DNA of 64,000 nt from Paracyclopina nana (Eukaryota; Arthropoda; Copepoda; Cyclopoida; Cyclopettidae): contig JAGUCH010000002.1 in assembly GCA_019096065.1 (NCBI GenBank), forward strand, positions 3,360,501 to 3,424,500. The letters are read 5' to 3'. The stretch's first letter is position 1. Every line of letters begins with the position of its first letter. Below the pieces are notes generated by a model. It had not been told where the DNA came from, made no database searches, and saw only the letters and a program-made list of their open reading frames with translations. Shown piece by piece: positions 32,501-42,711 of the stretch. Position numbers and translations under genes: made by a program.

Positions 32501-35500
32501 CATTTTAGAATGACGTAAGCGCTAATGTAATCATGAATGTGAATTCCAGTGACTTGTCAACGTAGTAATACAATTGCATTATTTCCTTTTCTCAAGAAAT
32601 TGAATTAATAATTCAGCCCTAACCTAGAGAGTGAACTTCCAATTACAAGCAGCCAAACTTACTTTTGGAAATTCAATAGAGAACAGTGTATGAAGTAATT
32701 TTAAAACATAATAAAAACGTCTTTGCGAATGGCTGAACGGGAAGAAAAATCTTGCCATTCTTTTTAAATGTTATGGCTTTATGGCCACCTACTATTACAG
32801 CATGCATAGTACTCCACTATGGGGAAATTGCCTCTTGACTCAACAAGATGGACCCATATATAGACATTATTTCAGTTATTGCCTAGCTCTTCGAAGCAAT
32901 TTGCAGCCAGGAAGGAGAAAGAAAAAAAGAGCCCAACAAAAATCACAGCTTGGAACCAAAAAGTAGTTAGAGGAAAAACAGTCGCAAAACTTGGACATAG
33001 AACTGCTTTCGCCCTAATTGATGCGGTAACAATTTCAATGTGCAACGAGTTTAAAATGCAAAAAGCAATTTCCTGGCGTTAGCAGCAATAAAAAGCAATC
33101 CTGCTTTTTTGCATCGAGCCGACAAGGATAATGTTATTGATTAAGCTGTAGCATTTATCCAGATTTGCATTAAATGCCAATTTCCCACCATTTGCAAAAT
33201 TAATGCAACCAATTTCAAGTAACTCGGAAGGAAGGTTGCAATGAAAGCACCAAAAACATGTGGAATTACCTCGAAAACATGGCTGAGACACTTGGATTAC
33301 CAGCTGTTTTGGTTAGCGTGTGTACAACTCATGTAATCTATGTTATCACCAATGTAATGTTAGCTCTCATCGTTATTAATAAGAGATGCTTCTCATTCCG
33401 TGAAATGTCACAGAAGTGCAAGTGTGCAAAAAAAAAAAAAAAATAAAGGAGGAAGAAGAAGGCGGCTTTCAGATTGACATTGAGATATGTACCACACATT
33501 TATACTTATTTGGCCTACTTTTGCTTTCCAAGCCACAAAAATGCTTTCAACTCTTTGAGAGGCACCGACATCAAAGTTGATATCACAACAATTAAAGAGA
33601 ATGCAAAACCAACTATCTTAAATGTAGTATGTAATGTGAAAGTAGTTCAAACTTTGGTTGTTGTAGTACATGAAACTTTTAGCAGACAGATTTTTAGATA
33701 CTTGCAAAGCCTCCAAAGATTTGTGTGACAAGAAATGTTAAAGCAGAAAAGAAAAGGAAACAAAAGTGTTAATGTACAACACATCCAGCAAATATCTCAT
33801 AACCAGAATCACACATCTTGATATAGCCCAGCTAGCTGCTTTCTCTTATTAGCATGTACAAAGTGTACTTGAGCACTGTGGGAATCACACACATCAAATG
33901 GTCAACACTCTTAAACATACAATTTTTAGAAAGCAAAATGATATGACCCAACCAAGCTTATGGCAGGATTTGGTCCAAAATTGAAGAATTTCAGCTATCT
34001 CAGTAAATCTTCTAAATTCTTTCTGCAAAGAGAAAAATTAAAGACAATCCTAATTTTGAGAGCCAATTGACAAATTAATGAAAGGATTGCGTGGTCTTTT
34101 GATGTTGATGGTTGGAGATGCAGCACATAACTGCATAATTGGACCAGAATCTCAAGAGGGCAGCCACAAAGCCATATTCGTTCTCTATGTAATCTCAGTA
34201 ATGACAACAATGCAACCTCGAGGTTCTGCTGAGAAAATGGGCCCAAAATTAATTAACTCCAAAAAGTACGAATTGCAGCAACAATGCAGAGTGCGACCAT
34301 AGGAGAAGCAGCCTCATTCGTCAAAATCAATAAAAAATTATCAAAATGGTGGAAGTGGAATTTTTGCATCAGTTTTGGCTAAATTCAATTTCCCTCCAAC
34401 GAAAGATGTGGAATTTGTAGAAGGAGAGAAAAGTCAATTTCAGCTGGTGAAACTCCACTGGCCATAATTCAGTAGCTTCTACAGAATTGGATCCAGAATC
34501 ACCAGGCAGCTACTAAATGGCTCTTTTCCAGCCTCGCCCAGATTGATGGTGCATGGCCTTTGCAATTGACACTTCGAGCCTTCAATATGCTAATTAACCA
34601 CATCAAGAACAAGTCCAGGCTAAGCTCACATCAAGCTAAAAGCCGAAAGTCTGGGCTTATATTGCATATAAAGAAATTGAAACAGTTTTAAAAAGCTCAT
34701 CAAGATTTTCAGAAGAGGCAGAAAAGTGAACAATGAGGACGAGTGACAAATTAAATATTCAGCAGGATTTTAATCAGCTGATGAGGGGAGATGATTCAGC
34801 ATAATTTTTGCCAGCTCTCTTCTTTTCTGTTGCTTGTTTTTTAAAAGAGCTTGCGCTAAAAATGGAGTTTGCACATTATTGCCCTCTTTATATTTTGTAG
34901 AGCTGCTTGACTTTTTTCAAATTGCAAAATCCGTTTTACATCACAAATGTCTTACTTAAAATTTTAAGGAAAGCAAGCCAGCCGAAATTGGCGACACTAA
35001 GCCCTTTTTATGGCAGCAATTGCCACCTAAAATATTGTATGAAAAACTTTTGATCAAATGAGACCACATTTCTGGCTAAAAATGCCTTGAAAAAAGCAAC
35101 TAAAAGGAATTCACCTAATAAAGTTAAAAATGATGAATCTTACTGGAATTCTACCTAATAATGCTAACAATAATTAAAAGCTTTCGAAACAGCTCAGAAC
35201 AATGAAGATTTCTTCAGCTAGGAAAAATTGTGTATAAAACATACACAGTGTAGCGAAACACGTAACAATTTCTTTGAGCATGAAAAGCAGTCACGCAAAT
35301 CTGGCATAAATCTCCCTTGTAGCTAAAATTAATAATTTACCTAATTGTTCACAGTTCAAGCAGCACGAAAAATGCAAAAGTCATTATTACAAAAGTTTTC
35401 TTAAGTCTCCTTCAAAAAGTTGGCTTAATTTGACCCATTTTCTCCCCTTTCTCATGATAATAACCCTGTGGGCGTATTTGGGGTGGAAAAAGTCCCATAA

Positions 35501-37821
35501 GTTCCACTGCTGATTTTGGCTAGCTATAAAATTCGTTCTACTTTGTGTACTAGGGTTTGGTGCTTGCAGGGAATACATAAGTGTCCACCTTCTAAATTAG
35601 CCAATTAAGGCCTGGATCAGCTGGTCCTGATTGCTGCGCAATTTCGGTTATGATTTCAGCTGCTGTTTGTAATTGCGCTGCCAGGGGGGTCTCGTAAGTG
35701 AGTTCTTGACGCAAGTTTTGCATGCTAAAATCACCAAATCTGTTTGTCTAAGCCTAGGTGGCGCTAGTAGTTCTTACTACATAGCGCGTGAGCTCAAGTG
35801 ACGTGTCAGTCATGGAAGCAAGCGGGCTAATCTCACGCGTCTCCAACAGAGCTCCTAGATAAGTTCTGTCTTTTTTTAAAAAAGTATGCAATTTGGGCAC
35901 TTTTTGATAATTTAAGGCTGGTTAAGGAAATTTTTGGAAGTGAAATCCACAGAATTCTATTGAAATTTTGTCTTGAAGCCTACCACAGCTCAGTCAGACT
36001 GTGTGCTATAGTAAAGCAGCGATAAGAACTCACCTTATTACTATAGATCATCTTGTGCGCTGCAATTTAAGTGGATCAGCTACTACAGATAATTGCAGCG
36101 CAATTTCGGCGAGCAAAGCAGCGGCGGAACTTCCAGAGTAAAGTCAACCAAACCTTTGCTATTTAAGTTGGCCTAATTTTTGGCCTTATTTGTCATAACA
36201 GAGGCTGTTTTTGATAATTTCAGCTCCAATGAGCACATTTTGGAAATTTGGTCTTAAAGTTTTACTTTAAACCCCCTAAAGAAGTAATTTTTGCCCATAG
36301 CAAAAATTGGATTACAATTACCAGCTGATCGCTGTTATGTTGACAATTGCATCGCAATTACGGCGCTCAAAATTGCGGTGAAATAACCAGCTGATCCAGG
36401 CCTAAAAGGGAAGTATTTTTTAAAATAAGTAATGGCCAAATCACTACTATGATAATTTTTAAAAATGCCACGATAAAAATAAGAAGAGCCAAGCCCTAAA
36501 TAGTACTTCATTAGAGATACTATGACCAAATAGTTGCGGGAATCGGCTAATTAAGCCAATGGCATTCTTAATAAATATTGCACATCGTTAAGTGGAAGAA
36601 GAAGAAGTAGGAAATGCTTGTTTTGAGCCACGTAAAACTTTTGCAAGAGGATTGACGTGAAACTATCTCGTTGACAGCCAGGTTTTTTAGCCATAGCGCA
36701 ACTTTCCACCTCTCATGTCAAAAACAAGTGCTGGCGGTGAATCTGGACAGCAACGAGTGGAGAGCACTCGTTCGAACGAGTCGGAATTGAGGAAGCCGAT
36801 TCGCATAAGAGTTATTTATAATGCTATGATTCGGCAAAAAAGCAACCTTTTTTTCCCATGATGGAAAGCCATCATTTTTCTTCCTGTAATAAATCCTGAA
36901 CTTCAAAGGCTTCTTCTGCTTCCTCACTAAGTGTATCAAATATGCAAGGAAAAAGTAGCTGATCCTTTCATATAGCATATCATGGAGCAGCACATCATAT
37001 GAGAACTTCTGTATGGCCGCTGAATGATCAAAAACCTAGGAATTGGGCAAAAAACCAGGAAAAGTGAACAAAGTGAAAAACAAAAAAATAAAAAGCAGGC
37101 AGCTTGTTCAACGCTAAAGGCTCTTATGCTTTTCCTTGATTTATGCTTATAATTACCTTGATTAAAAGGGACTTTTATTGTACTATAAGTGCCATAAAAG
37201 GCAGCAAAAAAGGCTCGAATTAAACATACGCCAAAATTACATTCTTTTGGCATGAAAAAAAAAATTCCAGCTGCTCACGTGACACAAAGCAGATGTTTCA
37301 TTTGGTTGCAGCTTTCGAATTTCTTTTTAATAACTTACTCACGTGGCTACCAAAGTGTTACTTTTTCCACGTTAGAAAGAATTTTTCCAATTGTTGACCT
37401 TTACCTTCAATGTGGATTTTAGCCAACATTTCAAGGGCTTTCACTGTAAGACAAGGCCAAGAAGAGTTGTACTGAATGTACACACACTTGAATATATCGG
37501 ATTTCGGTTTGCTTTCGTTTTTTTTTTTGCCAAAGCTTGGGCGAAGTCAGTGTTTATCCTGCTCAAACAGCGGAGAAGAGAAAACGAGTCAACATATCTA
37601 CATTTTCTTGCAATTCCACACACACTAAAAAACCTTAAGTTAAGGCCTTCGTAGATTGGAATTAGAAAGCAGCTAGTAGTTGATGATGAAAAATGGGCCC
37701 TGAAAGGCATTTCCCTACCGTTTTTCCACTTGCAGATGCAAATTGAAGGGCAATTGGTTGAAGAGGATGCTGCCATGAAGAAGAAGACCAGGAAGGCCGC
37801 CACTGAGGCCGCGGAGGCCAT
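20575..37821 (-). CDS. kek-like: Kekkon-like LRR and Ig transmembrane receptor
   Basis: Nine coding exons on the minus strand: 37719-37821, 31936-32211, 27712-27936, 26827-27048, 23828-24081, 22942-23184, 22160-22386, 21247-21713 and 20575-20789. They total 2232 nt (743 residues) with consistent phases. Order: signal peptide (1-~21); LRRNT (CPSICICKWKNG spliced to a downstream Cys); about six LRRs (LDLSGNNLQILP, LQKLHLTDCRIGQI, LVELNLAGNLLTSVP, LRELHLERNPLGKI, LVSLDLSHCGLKRV, LEKLFLQHNQISEL); LRRCT (NPWACDCRLRPLKHWL); one Ig domain (LSCKIG, IQWYRDG, DSGPFMCVSLNQAG) to ~360; TM helix ~375-399. The ~340-residue tail has three NPL motifs, a Gln/His stretch and ends ...GIDVSTSEV, a class I PDZ ligand. 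Insect Kekkons are plasma-membrane proteins; Kek1 inhibits EGFR. Which paralogue this is cannot be told. Confidence 0.93.
24082..26826. other. Kekkon intron between LRRCT and Ig exons
   Basis: A 2.7-kb intron, mostly unannotatable AT-rich DNA. It contains a 694-bp TIR element at 25941-26634, inserted only ~190 bp from the LRRCT exon donor. Confidence 0.7.
25941..26634. mobile_element. Non-autonomous TIR element with CCGTTCC subterminal repeats
   Basis: The two ends are near-perfect inverted repeats of about 48 bp, starting CTGTTGAAATCCGTGTCCGC on the left and CTGTTCAAATCCGTGTCCGC on the reverse of the right. Inside the TIRs are short direct repeats of TTATATTCCGTTCCG and AAAAATCCGTTCCG, about ten units on the left and fewer on the right. 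The centre is unique AT-rich sequence with no transposase frame. A TA follows the right end directly and lies one base from the left end, so the target duplication is uncertain. Best called a MITE-like DNA element. Confidence 0.75.
28477..28874. mobile_element. Fold-back (MITE-like) element
   Basis: Two inverted arms with best match GGCACCAAATTTGGTAGGAT at 28566 and its reverse complement near 28780. Outer ends are TATAAGGCCAATTTC and GAAATTGGCCTATAAG. Arms of about 115 bp are diverged (interspersed mismatches), so the copy is old. It has no coding capacity. Confidence 0.65.
28969..29010 (+). repeat. Solitary end related to the 25941-26634 element
   Basis: AAATCCGTGTCCGCAAAAATC recurs here, followed by CCGTTAAAATCCGTT, matching the left terminus of the TIR element 2.3 kb away. 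No matching right end was found within the intron. Confidence 0.6.
29040..29580 (+). repeat. 15-bp minisatellite (about 30 copies)
   Basis: Unit TGTGAGCTGCCTCAC repeated head to tail. Roughly 25 units in the centre (29165-29530) are identical, while edge copies are degenerate (GTGAGTTGTCTCATT, GGGAGCTGTCTCATT). Each unit is a small hairpin (GTGAG-CTGC-CTCAC). Because 15 is a multiple of 3, all frames not containing a stop remain open across it. The resulting ELPHC- or SCLTV-type repeat peptides are artefacts. Confidence 0.92.
32212..37718. other. First coding-region intron of the kekkon-like gene (5.5 kb)
   Basis: Separates the signal-peptide exon from the first LRR exon. It contains a TIR element at 35608-36403 and an A-run at 33427-33442. 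No other gene was recognised on either strand. Confidence 0.6.
35608..36403. mobile_element. Non-autonomous TIR element with AGGCCTGGATCAGCTGGT ends
   Basis: Eighteen-base perfect inverted termini, AGGCCTGGATCAGCTGGT at 35608-35625 and its complement at 36386-36403. Three internal copies of a quasi-palindrome ATTGCnnCGCAATTnCGG occur at 35630, 36092 and 36346. Additional GATCAGCT strings lie near 36073 and 36321. No open frame resembling a transposase exists in the 796 bp. Confidence 0.7.
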
Positions 37822-37990
37822 CTCCAATCAATTTAAAAGCACTTCAGCTTTTTGCTCCTGGCCAACGATTCGAGGCTGCTCCTGTCCTCTCCATTCATTT
37901 GAACTTCTTGAGGCTGCTGAAGGCCATCAAAGTGTTGATAAGAGGCCAAAGCCACAAAGGATACCACAACTAGACCAGCGCACAGAGGTC
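37822..37990 (-). other. 5' UTR part of the first kekkon coding exon
   Basis: Upstream of the ATG at 37821 the minus strand shows a strong 3' splice site at 37991: a pyrimidine-rich TTTCTTCTTTTGCAG. The exon therefore includes about 169 nt of leader. It contains two short upstream ORFs that end before the main ATG. The acceptor means at least one further non-coding exon lies upstream. Confidence 0.65.
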
Positions 37991-38789
37991 CTGCAAAAGA
38001 AGAAACTTTTCTTAGAGTCTGAGTCAGCTGATTATTTTGATTACTTGCTGAGAGACATCAACAAACCATCCCATTTAAATAATTCCCCTATTGTGACATT
38101 AATCTGAGAATTTGACGTGGCCCCTCAAAGAATTTAGCCAAACTATTAATATTAACAGCTCCTGACTGTAAGCCACAAGCAATCCTGATACAAGGTTTCG
38201 GATTCGAAAATCAGTTTTTTGGCCCAAACCCCTTGCAATAGTGTGAAAAGTTGGAAAATTAAGTTTCATGACCACTGGACCACTCTAGGGTGGTCAAGTG
38301 GTGCGGTAAGCAAAATGCTGTTTAGATTAAGGCAAAAATGAATGGGGGCCTAGCTGGAGGTGTGGGTATGGCCAGAAATCAACTATACCCTAATTATCTA
38401 GGCCCTGGGGGGGTCTCTAGGTGTCAGGGAAAAAAAGTTGAAAAACGTAAACAAACTAGTTGAAAAATGGCCAAAATTCACTTTTTCGGACCCTACTTTG
38501 AGGGCATTTTCCTCCCATGTCAGTGGATGGATTTTTGATTTTTCAACTCTGGATGAAAGTCAAAGATTGGAACTGTCATTACAAAAAAGAAAATTCATTA
38601 TATGTCTGCAGATGGAGCTCCTGGAGCGATTCAAAAATACACATTTTTTACAAAAATGACTTTACAGTAAAACATATAAAACTGACAAGCGGAAGTGAAG
38701 TCAAATACAAACATTTTTTTATCATCACAAACATGTCAGTGCACACCCAGAGGCTTCTCCCAAACAAAAAAATTCAGGATATATAGGCC

Positions 38790-39723
38790 CTGCCCCTGGC
38801 CAGGAGCCTGGGCGGTCCCATTTATTCTCTGCTGTAACAGCTACATAGGCCAACAGGGAGCCCTTGGCTCCCATGTCAGTGGATGAAAGTGTCCTTTTTT
38901 GGCCTCCTGAGGTCTGTGCTGACCTAGAGGCTTGGGCCAATCAAAAAAATTCAGGGTACATTGGCCCTGGCCAGGAGCCAGGGCGGTACCGGTTATGCTC
39001 TACTGCAGCAGCTTCATAGGCCAACAGGTAGCCCCTGGCTCCCATGTCAGTGGATGAAAGTGTCCTTTTTCAGCCTCCTGAGGTCTGTGCTGGCCTGGAG
39101 GCTTGGTCCAAATAAAAAAATTCAGGGTACATTGGCCCTGGCCTGGAGCCTGGGCGGTACCGGTTATACACTCTGCTGCAGCAGCTACATAGGCCAACAG
39201 GGAGCCCCTGGCTCCCATGTCAGTGGATGAAAGTGCCCTTTTTCAGCCTCCTGAGGTCTGTGCTGGCCTGGAGGCTTGGTCCAAGCAAAAAAATTCAGGG
39301 TACATTGGCCCTGGCCTGGAGCCTGGGCGGTACCGGTTATACACTCTGCTGCAGCAGCTACATAGGCCAACAGGGAGCCCCTGGCTCCCATGTCAGTGGA
39401 TGAAAGTGCCCTTTTTCAGCCTCCTGAGGTCTGTGCTGACCTGGAGGCTTGGTCCAAGCAAAAAAATTCAGGGTACATTTGCCCTGGCCAGGAGCCAGGG
39501 CGGTACCGGTTATACACTCTGCTGCAGCAGCTACATAGGCCAACAGGGAGCCCCTGGCTCCCATGTCAGTGGATGAAAGTGTCCTTTTTCAGCCTCCTGA
39601 GGTCTGTGCTGACCTGGAGGCTTGGTCCAAGCAAAAAAATTCAGGGTACATTGGCCCTGGCCAGGAGCCAGGGCGGTACCGGTTATACTCTGCTGCAGCA
39701 GCTACATAGGCCAACAGGGAGGC
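38790..39723 (+). repeat. Left satellite array, ~173-bp monomer, about 5 copies
   Basis: Head-to-tail units marked by CCCATGTCAGTGGATGAAAG at about 38870, 39040, 39213, 39386 and 39559. Each unit contains a perfect hairpin (GCCCTGGC-cagga-GCCAGGGC, sometimes with the variant arm GGAGCCTGGGC), a GGTACC site and a GCTGCAGCAGC palindrome. The array stops abruptly at about 39723. Confidence 0.9.
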
Positions 39724-42070
39724 TGAAAAAGGACACTTTCATCCACTGACATGGGAGCCAGGGGCTACCTGTTGGCCAATGAAGCTGCTGCAGTAGAGCA
39801 TGACCGGTACCGCCCTGGCTCCAGGCCAGGGCCAATGTACCCTGAATTTTTTTGCTTGGACCAAGCCTCCAGGTCAGCACAGACCTCAGGAGGCTGAAAA
39901 AGGGCACTTTCATCCACTGGCATGGGAGCCAGGGGCTCCCTGTTGGCCTATGTAGCTGCTGCAGCAGAGCATAACCAGTACCGCCCTGGCTCCTGGCCAG
40001 GGCCAATGTACCCTGAATTTTGTTGCTTGGACCAAGCCTCCAGGTCAGCACAGACCTCAGGAGGCCAAAAAAGGACACTTTCATCCACTGACATGGGAGC
40101 CAGGGGCTCCCTGTTGGCCTATGTAGCTGCTGCAGCAGAGTGTATAACCGGTACCGCCCAGGCTCCAGGCCAGGGCCAATGTACCCTGAATTTTTTTATT
40201 TGGACCAAGCCTCCAGGCCAGCACAGACCTCAGGAGGCTGAAAAAGGACACTTTCATCCACTGACATGGGAGCCAGGGGCTCCCTGTTGGCCTATGTAGC
40301 TGCTGCAGCAGAGTGTATAACCGGTACCGCCCAGGCTCCAGGCCAGGGCCAATGTACCCTGAATTTTTTTATTTGGACCAAGCCTCCAGGCCAGCACAGA
40401 CCTCAGGAGGCTGAAAAAGGACACTTTCATCCACTGACATGGGAGCCAGGGGCTACCTGTTGGCCTATGTAGCTGCTGCAGCAGAGTGTATAACCGGTAC
40501 CGCCCAGGCTCCAGGCCAGGGCCAATGTACCCTGAATTTTTTTATTTGGACCAAGCCTCCAGGCCAGCACAGACCTCAGGAGGCTGAAAAAGGACACTTT
40601 CATCCACTGACATGGGAGCCAGGGGCTACCTGTTGGCCTATGAAGCTGCTGCAGTAGAGCATAACCGGTACCGCCCTGGCTCCTGGCCAGGGCCAATGTA
40701 CCCTGAATTTTTTTGATTGGCCCAAGCCTCCAGGTCAGCACAGACCTCAGGAGGCCAAAAAAGGACACTTTCATCCACTGACATGGGAGCCAGGGGCTCC
40801 CTGTTGGCCTATGTAGCTGCTGCAGCAGAGTGTATAACCGGTACCGCCCAGGCTCCAGGCCAGGGCCAATGTACCCTGAATTTTTTTATTTGGACCAAGC
40901 CTCCAGGCCAGCACAGACCTCAGGAGGCTGAAAAAGGACACTTTCATCCACTGACATGGGAGCCAGGGGCTACCTGTTGGCCTATGTAGCTGCTGCAGCA
41001 GAGTGTATAACCGGTACCGCCCAGGCTCCAGGCCAGGGCCAATGTACCCTGAATTTTTTTATTTGGACCAAGCCTCCAGGCCAGCACAGACCTCAGGAGG
41101 CTGAAAAAGGACACTTTCATCCACTGACATGGGAGCCAGGGGCTACCTGTTGGCCTATGAAGCTGCTGCAGTAGAGCATAACCGGTACCGCCCTGGCTCC
41201 TGGCCAGGGCCAATGTACCCTGAATTTTTTTGATTGGCCCAAGCCTCCAGGTCAGCACAGACCTCAGGAGGCCAAAAAAGGACACTTTCATCCACTGACA
41301 TGGGAGCCAGGGGCTCCCTGTTGGCCTATGTAGCTGCTGCAGCAGAGTGTATAACCGGTACCGCCCTGGCTCCTGGCCAGGGCAAATGTACCCTGAATTT
41401 TTTTGCTTGGACCAAGCCTCCAGGTCAGCACAGACCTCAGGAGGCTGAAAAAGGGCACTTTCATCCACTGACATGGGAGCCAGGGGCTCCCTGTTGGCCT
41501 ATGTAGCTGCTGCAGCAGAGTGTATAACCGGTACCGCCCAGGCTCCAGGCCAGGGCCAATGTACCCTGAATTTTTTTATTTGGACCAAGCCTCCAGGCCA
41601 GCACAGACCTCAGGAGGCTGAAAAAGGGCACTTTCATCCACTGACATGGGAGCCAGGGGCTCCCTGTTGGCCTATGTAGCTGCTGCAGCAGAGTGTATAA
41701 CCGGTACCGCCCAGGCTCCAGGCCAGGGCCAATGTACCCTGAATTTTTTTATTTGGACCAAGCCTCCAGGCCAGCACAGACCTCAGGAGGCTGAAAAAGG
41801 ACACTTTCATCCACTGACATGGGAGCCAGGGGCTACCTGTTGGCCTATGAAGCTGCTGCAGTAGAGCATAACCGGTACCGCCCTGGCTCCTGGCCAGGGC
41901 CAATGTACCCTGAATTTTTTTGATTGGCCCAAGCCTCTAGGTCAGCACAGACCTCAGGAGGCCAAAAAAGGACACTTTCATCCACTGACATGGGAGCCAA
42001 GGGCTCCCTGTTGGCCTATGTAGCTGTTACAGCAGAGAATAAATGGGACCGCCCAGGCTCCTGGCCAGGG
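39724..42070 (-). repeat. Right satellite array, same monomer inverted, about 14 copies
   Basis: The same monomer runs on the opposite strand, marked by CACTGACATGGGAGCCA at about 39746, 39918, 40088, 40260, 40435, 40606, 40778, 40950, 41123, 41296, 41468, 41640, 41813 and 41985. Higher-order similarity is visible: two- to three-unit blocks recur (40440-40780 resembles 40955-41295). Frames of ~68-176 codons occur by chance in the GC-rich units and are not taken as genes. Confidence 0.9.
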
Positions 42071-42711
42071 GCAGGGCCTATATATCCTGAATTTTTTTGT
42101 TTGGGAGAAGCCTCTGGGTGTGCACTGACATGTTTGTGATGATAAAAAAATGTTTGTATTTGACTTCACTTCCGCTTGTCAGTTTTATATGTTTTACTGT
42201 AAAGTCATTTTTGTAAAAAATGTGTATTTTTGAATCGCTCCAGGAGCTCCATCTGCAGACATATAATGAATTTTCTTTTTTGTAATGACAGTTCCAATCT
42301 TTGACTTTCATCCAGAGTTGAAAAATCAAAAATCCATCCACTGACATGGGAGGAAAATGCCCTCAAAGTAGGGTCCGAAAAAGTGAATTTTGGCCATTTT
42401 TCAACTAGTTTGTTTACGTTTTTCAACTTTTTTTCCCTGACACCTAGAGACCCCCCCAGGGCCTAGATAATTAGGGAATAGTTGATTTCTGGCCATACCC
42501 GCACCTCCAGCTAGGCCCCCATTCATTTTTGCCTTAATCTAAACAGCATTTTGCTTACCGCACCACTTGACCACCCTAGAGTGGTCCAGTGGTCATGAAA
42601 CTTAATTTTCCAACTTTTCACACTATTGCAAGGGGTTTGGGCCAAAAAACTGATTTTCGAATCCGAAACCTTGTATCAGGATTGCTTGTGGCTTACAGTC
42701 AGGAGCTGTTA

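Larger units (their letters stand above)
38155..42709. mobile_element. 4.55-kb palindromic TIR element carrying satellite arrays
   Basis: The element reads inward from ACAGCTCCTGACTGTAAGCC at both ends, flanked by TA on each side (38153-38154 and 42710-42711). The outer arms (38155-~38790 and ~42070-42709) are almost identical inverted copies; in the first ~500 bp only about two substitutions were noted (GTG/GCG near 38362, ATAC/ATTC near 38388). Inside the arms lie opposing tandem arrays of a ~173-bp GC-rich monomer. The arms carry mirrored 73-codon frames (38438-38659 + and 42205-42426 -) with no recognised domain, and there is no transposase or reverse transcriptase. It lies upstream of the kekkon start codon, probably inside its 5' UTR intron. 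Confidence 0.85.

Noticed and set aside
33258-33446. Short frame ending in an A-run, possibly a retropseudogene with poly(A) tail
   Set aside because: No target duplication and no similarity to a known gene could be recognised in the sequence before the A-run.
38961-41903. Repeated 68-176 codon frames on both strands in the palindrome
   Set aside because: They recur with the 173-bp monomer in shifting registers, are low in stops because of GC content, and match no domain. Read as satellite, not protein.
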